NCBI RefSeq assembly: GCF_900206265.1
Contig: NZ_LT907782.1
Coordinates: 248,001-312,000 of the forward strand
Origin: Nitrosomonas ureae
GTDB taxonomy: Bacteria > Pseudomonadota > Gammaproteobacteria > Burkholderiales > Nitrosomonadaceae
Direction: 5' to 3'
Length of the DNA stretch: 64,000 nt
The notes beneath the pieces were generated by a model. It saw only the letters and a program-made list of their open reading frames with translations. It was not told the origin of the DNA and searched no databases. Within the stretch, counting starts at the first letter, position 1; each line of letters opens with the position of its first letter. Below, one piece after another: positions 1 through 7,696 of this stretch. Both the position numbers and the translations under genes were made by a program.

Positions 1-651
1 TTTGTTGGTTCAGGACTTAGTTTTGGCTTGAGTAATGCGATCTCATCCATTGTTTGGTTGACGACTTTCATTTATTGGTTCTCAGGATTTTTTAAACGTT
101 TAGAAGGATTGCAGACTTTGGTTGCGCCTATCGCAGGAGTAGCGGCTATAGCAGTATTGCTGCCATTGTTTTTCCCATCTTTGCGTCCGCTTGAGAATAC
201 TGAATTGCCAGCCTTCAAAGCGCACTTGCTGGTTGCAATGATGGCTTATAGCTTGCTGACAATAGCGGCATTACACGCATTGTTAATGACAGTAGTCGAA
301 CGCCAATTGCACCATCCCGCATCACGTTCAGTATTTCCCAATTTGCCACCGCTGCTGGCAATGGAAAAATTGCTGTTTCATATTATCTGGGTTGGGTTTA
401 TCTTACTCACGTTGACGCTCATGAGCGGTATCGTATTTTCGCAGGAAGTATTTGGTCAATCGCTGACGTTTTCTCATAAAACCCTATTTGGCTTTATCTC
501 CTGGGGGGTTTTTGCAGCGTTATTGATAGGTAGGCAATTCTATGGGTGGCGAGGGCGTATTGCAATTCGTTGGACATTAATCGGATTCATTATATTATTA
601 CTAGCTTATATCGGCAGTAAATTTGTGCTGGAAATCATATTGAATCGCTAG
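1..651 (+). CDS. CcsA/HemX-like cytochrome c assembly membrane protein (5' truncated)
   Basis: The reading frame is open from base 1, so the start lies left of the window; 216 residues are visible. The protein is almost entirely hydrophobic, with about six membrane spans. The C-terminal part has the pattern of the CcsA/HemX domain in YpjD-type proteins: an HKT motif before a span, then GWRGR and IRWT, then a final span ending in an SK-VLE-like segment. Members act in the inner membrane in cytochrome c maturation or haem handling; the exact role of the YpjD branch is not settled. The stop codon TAG (649-651) is also part of the CTAG target duplication of the IS that follows, so the insertion sits exactly at the gene end without changing the protein. 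Confidence 0.75.
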   Translation, partial: FVGSGLSFGLSNAISSIVWLTTFIYWFSGFFKRLEGLQTLVAPIAGVAAIAVLLPLFFPSLRPLENTELPAFKAHLLVAMMAYSLLTIAALHALLMTVVERQLHHPASRSVFPNLPPLLAMEKLLFHIIWVGFILLTLTLMSGIVFSQEVFGQSLTFSHKTLFGFISWGVFAALLIGRQFYGWRGRIAIRWTLIGFIILLLAYIGSKFVLEIILNR

Positions 652-669
652 ATAATGAAGTCACGAGAT
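652..669 (+). repeat. Left terminal inverted repeat of the IS
   Basis: ATAATGAAGTCACGAGAT pairs with 1464-1481 in inverted orientation, with mismatches only at positions 4 and 7. Confidence 0.8.
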
Positions 670-708
670 TAGAACTATGAGATTCTTGTAAAAACACAGG
701 GATTTCAT

Positions 709-1472
709 ATGACATATTCACACCGCAGACATGACATATCAGAGGAAGTATGGGCGCAGCTAGAGACACATCTGCCTGGACGCCAAGGCGTTTGGGGAGG
801 GCTGGCCAGAGATAACCGGCAATTCATCAATGCTGTTTTCTGGATTATGCGCACGGGTGCGCCATGGCGGGATTTACCGCCGGATTATGGCGATTGGAGC
901 AATACGCACCGTCGTTTTATTCGCTGGCGCGACAAGGGCATCTGGGAAAAATTACTGGAAGTGCTGATTGACGACCCGGATTACGAATGGCTGATGATTG
1001 ATGCCAGTCATTGTAAGGTACATCCTCATGCTGCCGGAGCCAGATGCGGGAATCAAGACATGAGCGGCACAAAAGGGGGCTCAATACCAAGATACATCTG
1101 GCCGTGGATGCGCATGGTATGCCGGTCAGAGTTTTTATTACACAAGGTACCACAGCGGATTGCACGCAGGCTGGCCGCCTGATCGAAGGGCTTGATACGG
1201 ATTATTTACTGGCGGATCGCGGTTATGACAGCAATGCGATTATTGAACAAGCAAGAAAACAGAGCATGGAAGCTATAATTCCTCCAAAGAAAAGCCGTGC
1301 AGCGCAAAGGTTCTACGATAAGGCATTGTATAAATTGCGGCATCTTGTAGAAAATGCTTTTCTGCACCTCAAGAGATGGCGCAGCATCGCCACAAGATAC
1401 GCCAAAAATACCACCTCTTTTCTCGCCGCTGTACAAATCAGATGCATCGCTCTCTGGGCAAATATCTCGTGA
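709..1472 (+). CDS. IS5-family transposase, orfA/orfB joined by -1 frameshift
   Basis: Two overlapping frames together make one DDE transposase of about 254 residues. The first frame (709-1182) starts MTYSHRRHDIS and carries the DUF4096-type N-terminal domain, with a catalytic-type Asp in LMIDASH. The second frame (read up to 1472) carries TKIHLAVD, LLADRGYDS (second Asp) and a late RHLVENAF segment with the Glu. A -1 slip in the A4G5 run at 1071-1079 fuses them as GTKGGLNTKIHLAVD, which is the continuous sequence normally seen in this family. That supports programmed frameshifting rather than decay. Without the slip, the first frame runs 35 codons further into unrelated sequence. Confidence 0.85.
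1071..1079 (+). other. Slippery A4G5 run, probable -1 ribosomal frameshift site
   Basis: AAAAGGGGG is read as ACA AAA GGG GGC in the first frame. Backing up one base gives GGG CTC AAT and restores the conserved GGLNTK of IS5 transposases. Confidence 0.6.
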
Positions 1473-1481
1473 CTACACTAT
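1464..1481 (-). repeat. Right terminal inverted repeat of the IS
   Basis: ATCTCGTGACTACACTAT, inverse partner of 652-669. The transposase stop codon TGA falls within it. Confidence 0.8.
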
Positions 1482-1512
1482 CTAGCATGATAACAGGCTT
1501 TCACGCATATCC

Positions 1513-1561
1513 ACCCAGCGTATCTTTTCTCTTCCTTGTTAGTGCGCTGGGTTCTTTTTTT
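1513..1561 (+). terminator. Possible rho-independent terminator
   Basis: The arms ACCCAGCG (1513-1520) and CGCTGGGT (1545-1552) are exactly complementary and followed by TCT7. The loop is long (24 bases), which weakens the call. It would have been the native terminator of the CcsA-like gene before the IS moved in and pushed it 834 bp away. Confidence 0.45.
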
Positions 1562-1564
1562 GAT

Positions 1565-1843
1565 TCAAGATATCACCAGCTTGCAGCCCAGAGCTTCAAC
1601 TACCTTTGCGATGGTGGCGAATTCCGGCTTTCCTTGTCCGCTCAGAGATTTGTAAAGACTTGCGCGGCTAACTCCGGCAAGTTTTGCCACTTCGGTCATC
1701 CCTTTGGCCCTGGCGGCCGTGTTTAACGCGTGGATGAATTCAGTGGCGGTAGCGTTGGCTGCGGATTCTTGCAGGAAGGCGCGAATGTCTTCATCTGTTT
1801 TGAGATGTTCTGCGATATCGAACGGGATAATTTTTTCGGTCAT
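1565..1843 (-). CDS. HigA-like antitoxin (addiction module antidote, HTH)
   Basis: 92 residues. The C-terminal half has an Xre/Cro-type helix-turn-helix (MTEVAKLAGVSRASLYKSLS, then a GKPEFATIAKVVEALG helix), the pattern of the COG3636 antidote proteins that pair with HI1419-type toxins. It lies 3 bases downstream of the toxin gene on the same strand, so toxin and antitoxin form one operon in the reversed order typical of this class. It should bind both the toxin and the operator palindrome upstream. No frameshift or truncation is visible. Confidence 0.85.
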   Translation of the reverse strand: MTEKIIPFDIAEHLKTDEDIRAFLQESAANATATEFIHALNTAARAKGMTEVAKLAGVSRASLYKSLSGQGKPEFATIAKVVEALGCKLVIS

Positions 1844-1846
1844 ATC

Positions 1847-2143
1847 TTAATCCTCCAGTTTATTCATAATCGCCTTGGCTTTTTCAATATCCTTGGCCTG
1901 AGTGCTTTTATTTCCGCCTGCCAGCAGCAAGACGCTTTGCTGGTTGCGGATAGTGAAATACAGGCGGATGCCGCTGCCAAAGAAACAACGCAGCTCAAAC
2001 AATCCATTAGCGATAGCTTTGTGATCGCCCAGGTTGCCCGCAGTAACCCGATCAAGCCGTTCAAGCAGTTTGATGGTTGTCGTTTTGTCCAGTTTCTTAA
2101 ACCACTGGCTGAATGTTTGGGTAATTTGCAGTTCGTATTTCAT
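1847..2143 (-). CDS. RelE/HigB-superfamily toxin (addiction module killer protein)
   Basis: 98 residues, starting MKYELQITQTFSQWFKKL. A longer frame upstream is open, but this start gives the family's usual length and N-terminus and leaves the palindromic operator outside the gene. Later hallmarks are a GDHKAI segment, ELRCFFGSGIRLYF and LLLAGGNKSTQ followed by DIEKAKAI, as in Gp49-like/HI1419-type killer proteins. The family cleaves mRNA, often on the ribosome. It is the first gene of a two-gene operon with the HTH antitoxin. The pair probably came with the mobile remnant that holds the neighbouring broken primase. Confidence 0.85.
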   Translation of the reverse strand: MKYELQITQTFSQWFKKLDKTTTIKLLERLDRVTAGNLGDHKAIANGLFELRCFFGSGIRLYFTIRNQQSVLLLAGGNKSTQAKDIEKAKAIMNKLED

Positions 2144-2152
2144 GTGATAATT

Positions 2153-2168
2153 GTATCCTATAGGATAC
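2153..2168. promoter_or_regulatory. 16-bp palindrome, probable toxin-antitoxin operator
   Basis: GTATCCTATAGGATAC is a perfect palindrome 9 bases upstream of the toxin start; nearby AATAGGATG (2177-2185) and GATCCTATTC (2209-2218) repeat its half-site. Antitoxins of this class repress their own promoter at such sites. Confidence 0.6.
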
Positions 2169-2187
2169 GATTTTACAATAGGATGCA

Positions 2188-3062
2188 GTGATAAAATCAC
2201 CAGCTAATGATCCTATTCTTGAATTTTCAGAATCCGCTCGTAATTCCGGTCTTGAGATAAAAGGCAATATGGAAAGATCCATCACTGTGAGATGGCGGGT
2301 GATAAAAAAGGCAAGAAAAATGGATGGTATGTGCTTTTTCTCGATGGAGTTCAGGCGGGATCATTCGGCTCATGGCGTACTGGCCAGATAGCTAATTGGT
2401 GTGCTAAGTCATCAGGCGAACTGAATGCCGATGAGGTGAAGGAAAATAAGTGACGCATAGCGGCCGCGCGCGCTTTGAGGGAAAAGGAGGAAGCTTTGCT
2501 TCGGGCTGTGGCTAAGAGTAAAGCTGAGAAAATTTGGAATCGTGCGCGTGCGGGTTCTGTTGAGGTTGAGCATGATTACCTGGTCAAGAAGGGCATCAGG
2601 CCAAGCGGTGCTAAGCAAATCAGGAATACGCTGGTATTGCCGGTGCGTGATATTGATGGTGAGATGTATTCGCTACAGTTTATTACTCCGGATGGTGCTA
2701 AACAATTTCTGAGCGGCGGGCGGAAAAAGGGGTGTTTTTGCATTCTGACTTCCAGTAGCAATCTCGACGTAATTTATGTTACTGAGGGATGGGCTACCGG
2801 TTGCAGTGTAAAACAATCAATCGGCGGTAATGTGGTGGTCTGCTTTGATGCGGGTAATTTACTGCCTGTTTGCAATGCGCTGCGGGGGAAATATCCTGAT
2901 TCCAAGATCATTATTTGTGCTGACGATGATTTCAATATGGATGGCAATCCCAGTATAACAAAAGCTAGCGAAGCTGTTGCAGAAATAAATGGATTTGTGG
3001 TCAAGCCTGAATTTGGTGCTGATCGTGCGGTGCATGAAACTGATTTCAATGATATGCATTAG
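2188..3062 (+). pseudogene. TOPRIM-domain primase of phage/plasmid type, decayed
   Basis: Three pieces of one gene are visible. From 2188 the frame reads toward GLEIKGNMER. The homologous sequence then continues one frame over as GKIHHCEMAGDKKGKKNGWYV-like coding (from about 2271), so a frameshift lies near 2260-2271. That frame is stopped by TGA at 2451-2453, after which the same frame goes on as RIAAARALREKEE and then through the TOPRIM part (YVTEGWATG at the conserved Glu, later ICADDDFN with the Asp cluster). The order fits the primase/helicase-like TOPRIM proteins of P4-like phages and plasmids. With a frameshift and an internal stop it is unlikely to work, though 2475-3062 could still give a 195-residue fragment. 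Confidence 0.75.
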
Positions 3063-3396
3063 CGGCTTGGTGTTGATGCGGTGCGGTCATGTATCGTAGG
3101 AGAAAAATCAAACATCATTGACTTCTCTGAGCGTAAACCCTGACGTAATTATGACGTAAAAGTTAACGGCAACTAAGTATAAAACAGTAGAAAAGGTTTA
3201 GATTTCGGAACTCAGCAAGGCGTTAAACCCGCTTGAATATTGAGTTTTATTAATCTCTGCGGGTTTAATTCCCCGCCCCCTTGGGGCGAAAGCTGGTTGA
3301 AAACCAGCAGATTGTAGAGCGCAGTTAATACCCCGCTGCTTGCGGCGGGGTGCTTTATTAAAAGATGGAAAAAGTATTAAACGTTATTTTGTAAAA
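3063..3396. other. Gene-free stretch downstream of the primase remnant
   Basis: No convincing coding sequence. The left half is AT-rich and unassigned; the right half holds the three-hairpin element at 3251-3358. Confidence 0.6.
3251..3358 (+). repeat. Three-hairpin intergenic element, copy A
   Basis: It aligns along its whole length with 14069-14180. It contains, in order: a hairpin CGCCCC-CTT-GGGGCG, a hairpin GCTGGTT-GAA-AACCAGC, a conserved linker ending in GTTAAT, and a strong hairpin of CCCCGC.../...GCGGGG followed by TGCTTTATT. Stems change between copies while pairing is mostly kept. It lies between the primase remnant and tRNA-Leu. The last hairpin could act as a terminator. Confidence 0.65.
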
Positions 3397-3486
3397 TGGT
3401 GCCCGGGGCCGGAATCGAACCGGCACGGGCGTTTTAGGCCCGAGGGATTTTAAGTCCCTTGTGTCTACCAATTTCACCACCCGGGC
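3397..3486 (-). tRNA. leuZ: tRNA-Leu (anticodon UAA)
   Basis: The reverse strand folds as a class II tRNA with acceptor GCCCGGG, a long variable arm, a TTCGATTCC T-loop and an encoded CCA (3397-3399). The anticodon loop is CTTAAAA, giving UAA. It is the last of three tRNA genes in the order Gly-Cys-Leu, the same order as glyW-cysT-leuZ in E. coli. Its 3' end faces the mobile-element remnant. Confidence 0.95.
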
Positions 3487-3510
3487 GATAGGTTTTTTAG
3501 ATCGATTTTT

Positions 3511-3584
3511 TGGAGGCGGGGGTCGGAATCGAACCGGCGTAGACGGCTTTGCAGGCCGCTGCATGACCACTCTGCCACCCCGCC
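3511..3584 (-). tRNA. cysT: tRNA-Cys (anticodon GCA)
   Basis: Cloverleaf on the reverse strand with acceptor GGCGGGG, anticodon arm GGCCTGCAAAGCC giving GCA, T-loop TTCGATTCC, discriminator U as expected for Cys, and an encoded CCA (3511-3513). Confidence 0.95.
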
Positions 3585-3693
3585 ATTATTACATGATTTT
3601 CAGCATGCTGTGAATCTTACGGGAAAAACCTGCATCACAGGCTATTCGATTTCCGGCAATAAAAAACCTTACATTACCATTCTCACTAGAAAA

Positions 3694-3768
3694 TGGAGCG
3701 GGAAACGAGGCTCGAACTCGCGACCCCAACCTTGGCAAGGTTGTGCTCTACCACTGAGCTATTCCCGC
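3694..3768 (-). tRNA. glyW: tRNA-Gly (anticodon GCC)
   Basis: Reverse-strand cloverleaf with acceptor GCGGGAA, anticodon arm AACCTTGCCAAGGTT giving GCC, T-loop TTCGAGCC, discriminator U and an encoded CCA (3694-3696). First gene of the tRNA operon. Confidence 0.95.
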
Positions 3769-4127
3769 ACTTTGAAGTTATTATATGATTTGAATCGCTT
3801 CAGAAACAAAGGGTGGATTATAGAGATGCTGCGCGTTTTGTCAAGAAAATGCAGGTAACCGGAATGGACAATCAATTGTTTATTATTTGTCACCAATGCG
3901 AAACCTAGTGCCGATATAGAATTGATAGACCGATATTTGTCTACTAAAATACTATTTCTGTGATTAAAAGCACCGGAATTTTTACCGGGCAATACAAGAG
4001 ATTCTGTAAGCATGATATTGTGGCAGACTTCAGGAGCTTACTTCCCGATAAGAAATCATAACTGCAAGAATTTATTTCTTTCTGGAGATGGATTTCAGAA
4101 CAAAGATAATGCTTGCTGATGAAACCC
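3769..4127. other. Gap between dnaE and the tRNA operon
   Basis: Apart from the tRNA promoter at 3817-3844, nothing coding is convincing here; short frames lack a ribosome binding site or family signature. Confidence 0.6.
3817..3844 (-). promoter_or_regulatory. Consensus sigma-70 promoter of the tRNA operon
   Basis: On the reverse strand: TTGACA (3839-3844), a 16-base spacer, then TATAAT (3817-3822), both perfect matches. A C-rich discriminator (CCACCC) follows the -10, as at stringently controlled stable-RNA promoters. It lies about 50 bases upstream of tRNA-Gly. Confidence 0.85.
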
Positions 4128-7100
4128 TTATGATTTGTTATTTTTTGAGTAAACGATCTCCACGTTCTCAGTTCTAAAATGTGTATTTAATGACTGCAGC
4201 AGATCGTCATGCAAATGTACCCGCCAATCATTTCCCAACTCCAGTTCACCGCTGGCTATGTTATTGCGATAGACGACTGTAATGGGGCAGAAATCTGTAA
4301 TGGATTTTTGCGTTTGAGTGGAAAATGGTATCAACAGTTTTCTAAGACCGGATAATTGATCGAGGGTGAGGAGATTGCAGTAAATTTTGATTTGTTTGGC
4401 GAAACGCGAGCGTATTGCGGCGAGATTATACAGCCGCTCAGCGGTAATTCTTAATCCGTCTTCTTCGTCTCCGTTGTATCCGCGCATGCTTATTTTAGCT
4501 TCTGCAATTAAAAGTTGATCCTCTTTTAACCAAGTACGATTCGCATCGAAGAGCTCACTAAAAATAACCACTTCTATTCGTGCCTTGCCATCGTCCAAAC
4601 TGATGACTCCCATTTTTCCGCGGCGCGTCATTTGTGTGCGAATCGAGTGAATGATGCCGGCGAGCAGTTGCGGCTCACGCTGCGGGTTTAGCCGGTCAAG
4701 TCGGGTACAAATAAAGTGCTTCAGTTCTGAAGCATAGGTGTCAAATGGATGACCGCTAAAATAATAGCCTAGACCGATTTTCTCCTGATGCAGTTTTTCT
4801 CGATCGTGCCATGATTCCGCTTGAATCAGTTGTGGTTGCATCTGTGCATCGTTGCTCGTTTCACCAAATAAATTGATTTGATTGGAAGATTGACTTGCCT
4901 GTTCGGCGGATTCTATGGCTAAGCCGACTGAAGCCATTAAGCTGGCGCGGTTGGGATTGATGATATCAAACGCACCAACACGGATTAGCGATTCCATCAC
5001 ACGGCGATTGGCGATCCGCCGGTCGACACGATTGCAGAAATCAAATAAATCGGTGAATGTTCCAGTTTGTCGGCGTACTGCGATGATCGAATTGACTGCG
5101 GATTCTCCGGTACCTTTGACTGCGCCAAGACCGAAGCGGATGTTTTTGCTATCCACTGGAATGAAACGGTAGTCGGAAAGGTTAATATCGGGTGGCAGAA
5201 TTATTATTCCATTGGCAATGCTGTCTTCAACAAAAATATGTACTTTATCCGTGTCGTCCATATCGGCGGACAAACAAGCCGCCATGAATTCTGCCGGATA
5301 ATGCGCTTTCAGGTAAGCCGTTTGGAACGCAATGAGCGCATAAGCCGCAGCGTGTGATTTATTGAAGCCATAGCCGGCAAATTTTTCCATTAAACCGAAC
5401 AATTCAGTAGCTTTATCTTCACTCAAACCGTTATTGATTGCACCGGAGACAAAAATGTCACGCTGTTGCGCCATTTCCTCGACCTTCTTCTTGCCCATCG
5501 CGCGGCGTAGTAAATCCGCGCTGCCAAGACTGTAGCCGCCAATGACTTGCGCGATCTGCATGACTTGCTCCTGATAAATCATGATGCCATAAGTCGGCCC
5601 CAGAATCGGTTCCAGGCGTGGATCAAGATATTCAATCTGTTTTCTACCATGTTTGCGATCAATAAATTCAGGAATCAGATCCATCGGGCCGGGGCGATAT
5701 AATGCAACCAGCGCGATAATATCTTCAAAGCGGTCCGGTTTTGCTTTCTGTAGCAGATCGATCATGCCCCGCGACTCGAATTGAAAGATGCCTACAGCAT
5801 TCCCTTTGCGCATTAATGCATAAGTTGCATCATCATCCAATGGTAAGGTTTCCAGTGAGAAAAGCCGGGATTCGGGAGAGTCGATATTTGGATGTAATTG
5901 ACGGATATACCCGACCGCACGATCCAGGATTGTCAATGTGCGTAATCCAAGAAAATCAAATTTCACCAGACCGATTTTTTCAACATCATCCTTATCCAGC
6001 TGGCTGACGACGGAATCACCGGACTCGGTGCAGTAGATTGGGCAAAAATCGGTAATTTCGCTTGAAGCGATAAGCACCCCTCCGGCATGCATACCGACAT
6101 TGCGTGTGATGCCCTCGAGGCTTTCCGCTAATTCCAGGAGATTGTGGACATCTTCTTCTTCTTCGGCCCGCTGATTGAGTTGAGGTTCGAGTTGGCGCGC
6201 TTTTTTTAAAGTCATACCGATCTCGAACGGTATCAACTTGGCCAGCTGATCGACAAAATTGTACGGTAAGTCCATAACCCGGCCAATATCACGAATTACG
6301 GCTTTAGCAGCCATTGTGCCAAACGTGGCGATTTGAGAGACCTTCCCGATTCCGTAACGCTGCTTGACGTATTCGATAACCAGTTCACGCCGGTCCTGGC
6401 AAAAGTCAATGTCAAAATCGGGCATTGAGATACGTTCGGGATTCAGAAAACGTTCAAACAGCAAGTCATAGCGTAATGGATCAAGATCGGTAATTCCAAG
6501 TGAATAGGCTACCAATGAACCGGCTCCGGAACCACGTCCGGGGCCTACCGGTACATTGTTATGCTTGGCCCAGTTGATAAAATCGGCGACAATCAGAAAA
6601 TATCCGGCAAATCCCATCTGGATAATGGTATTGACCTCAAATTCAAGGCGGGATTGATACTGGGTGATTCTGGCATTACGCACTTTTGCATCGGGAAATA
6701 AGCTTGTCATGCGTTTTATCAAGCCAATTTCAGCCTGGCTTCGCAGGTATTGATCCAGGCTTTCGTTATTAGGCGTAGGAAATAATGGAAGCCGGTTTAC
6801 ACCCAATTCCAATACCAGATTACAGCGCTTGGCAATTTCGATTGTATTCGTCAATGCGGCAGGAATATCGGCAAACAGCTGTGTCATTTCAGCTTGGGTT
6901 TTGAAATATTGTTGTTCCGTAAAATTTTTTTGACGGCGTTTATCTTCCAGGATATATCCTTCAGCAATACAAACACGCGCTTCATGCGCTTGATAATCTT
7001 CCGCATTGAGAAATTGCACCGCTTGCGTCGCTACGACGGGCAAATTGAATTTCTTGGCCAGAGCGAGCGAATGCTGTATCAGCATTGCTTCATTGGCATG

Positions 7101-7667
7101 GCCATCACGCTGAATCTCAAGATAGAAGCGATCTGGAAACAGATTCGCCCATTTTTGTACCTGAATTTCGGCTTGTAATATATTATTTTGTAACAGCGAT
7201 AATCCGATGTCACCTAAACGTGCACCTGATAAAGCAATGAGTCCATCCGTACCCCAATCATCGGATTGTAGCCATGATTCTTTGATCTCGGCTCTGTTTT
7301 GAGATTGGTTCTCTCGGTAGGCACGTGACAGTAGGCGGGACAATAACAAATAACCTGCATGTGTCTGACATAGCACTAGTAATCGAATCGGCTTGCTTCG
7401 ATCGGATTCATTCGCGATCCAGATATCACATCCAAGGATTGGTTTAATCCCGTTTTTGTATGCAGCTTGGTAAAATTTTACCAACCCGAAAAGATTGGCA
7501 AGATCCGTCAATGCCAGTGCCGGCATTTGGTCGGCTACAGCTTTTTTAACGACATCATGAATACGTATGGTGCTATCCAGAATGGAATATTCGCTGTGCA
7601 TCCGTAAATGAATAAAAGCTGGTTTGATGGGCATGATGTTACAATTAATCTGTGATAACTTTGTCAT
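4128..7667 (-). CDS. dnaE: DNA polymerase III alpha subunit
   Basis: Replicative DNA polymerase of the type I DnaE class; 1,179 residues from the furthest start, close to the 1,160 of E. coli. The N-terminal PHP domain begins HLRMHSEYSILD. The palm has GPGRGSGAGSLVAY and the catalytic PDFDIDF (about residues 415-421); a third palm segment reads MIYQEQVMQIAQ. Further on are the fingers, an HhH region and an OB fold. A second possible start, MPIKPAFIHL, lies 11 codons in and matches family N-termini better; neither has a clear ribosome binding site. It is divergent from trhP with a 29-base gap. It is complete, with no odd features. Confidence 0.97.
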   Translation of the reverse strand: MTKLSQINCNIMPIKPAFIHLRMHSEYSILDSTIRIHDVVKKAVADQMPALALTDLANLFGLVKFYQAAYKNGIKPILGCDIWIANESDRSKPIRLLVLCQTHAGYLLLSRLLSRAYRENQSQNRAEIKESWLQSDDWGTDGLIALSGARLGDIGLSLLQNNILQAEIQVQKWANLFPDRFYLEIQRDGHANEAMLIQHSLALAKKFNLPVVATQAVQFLNAEDYQAHEARVCIAEGYILEDKRRQKNFTEQQYFKTQAEMTQLFADIPAALTNTIEIAKRCNLVLELGVNRLPLFPTPNNESLDQYLRSQAEIGLIKRMTSLFPDAKVRNARITQYQSRLEFEVNTIIQMGFAGYFLIVADFINWAKHNNVPVGPGRGSGAGSLVAYSLGITDLDPLRYDLLFERFLNPERISMPDFDIDFCQDRRELVIEYVKQRYGIGKVSQIATFGTMAAKAVIRDIGRVMDLPYNFVDQLAKLIPFEIGMTLKKARQLEPQLNQRAEEEEDVHNLLELAESLEGITRNVGMHAGGVLIASSEITDFCPIYCTESGDSVVSQLDKDDVEKIGLVKFDFLGLRTLTILDRAVGYIRQLHPNIDSPESRLFSLETLPLDDDATYALMRKGNAVGIFQFESRGMIDLLQKAKPDRFEDIIALVALYRPGPMDLIPEFIDRKHGRKQIEYLDPRLEPILGPTYGIMIYQEQVMQIAQVIGGYSLGSADLLRRAMGKKKVEEMAQQRDIFVSGAINNGLSEDKATELFGLMEKFAGYGFNKSHAAAYALIAFQTAYLKAHYPAEFMAACLSADMDDTDKVHIFVEDSIANGIIILPPDINLSDYRFIPVDSKNIRFGLGAVKGTGESAVNSIIAVRRQTGTFTDLFDFCNRVDRRIANRRVMESLIRVGAFDIINPNRASLMASVGLAIESAEQASQSSNQINLFGETSNDAQMQPQLIQAESWHDREKLHQEKIGLGYYFSGHPFDTYASELKHFICTRLDRLNPQREPQLLAGIIHSIRTQMTRRGKMGVISLDDGKARIEVVIFSELFDANRTWLKEDQLLIAEAKISMRGYNGDEEDGLRITAERLYNLAAIRSRFAKQIKIYCNLLTLDQLSGLRKLLIPFSTQTQKSITDFCPITVVYRNNIASGELELGNDWRVHLHDDLLQSLNTHFRTENVEIVYSKNNKS

Positions 7668-7696
7668 TAATACAGTTTTGAGCGCTATTTTACATT

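Larger units (their letters stand above)
652..1481 (+). mobile_element. IS5-family insertion sequence, 830 bp, apparently complete
   Basis: Imperfect 18-bp terminal inverted repeats bound the element: ATAATGAAGTCACGAGAT at the left (652-669), and the right end (1464-1481) is its reverse complement at 16 of 18 positions. The tetranucleotide CTAG flanks it on both sides (648-651 and 1482-1485), which fits a 4-bp target duplication of the YTAR type known for IS5 relatives. Inside is a two-frame transposase joined by a slippery run. The transposase stop (1470-1472) lies inside the right inverted repeat. Length and two-frame layout point to the IS427-type subgroup; the subgroup is an inference. 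Confidence 0.85.
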
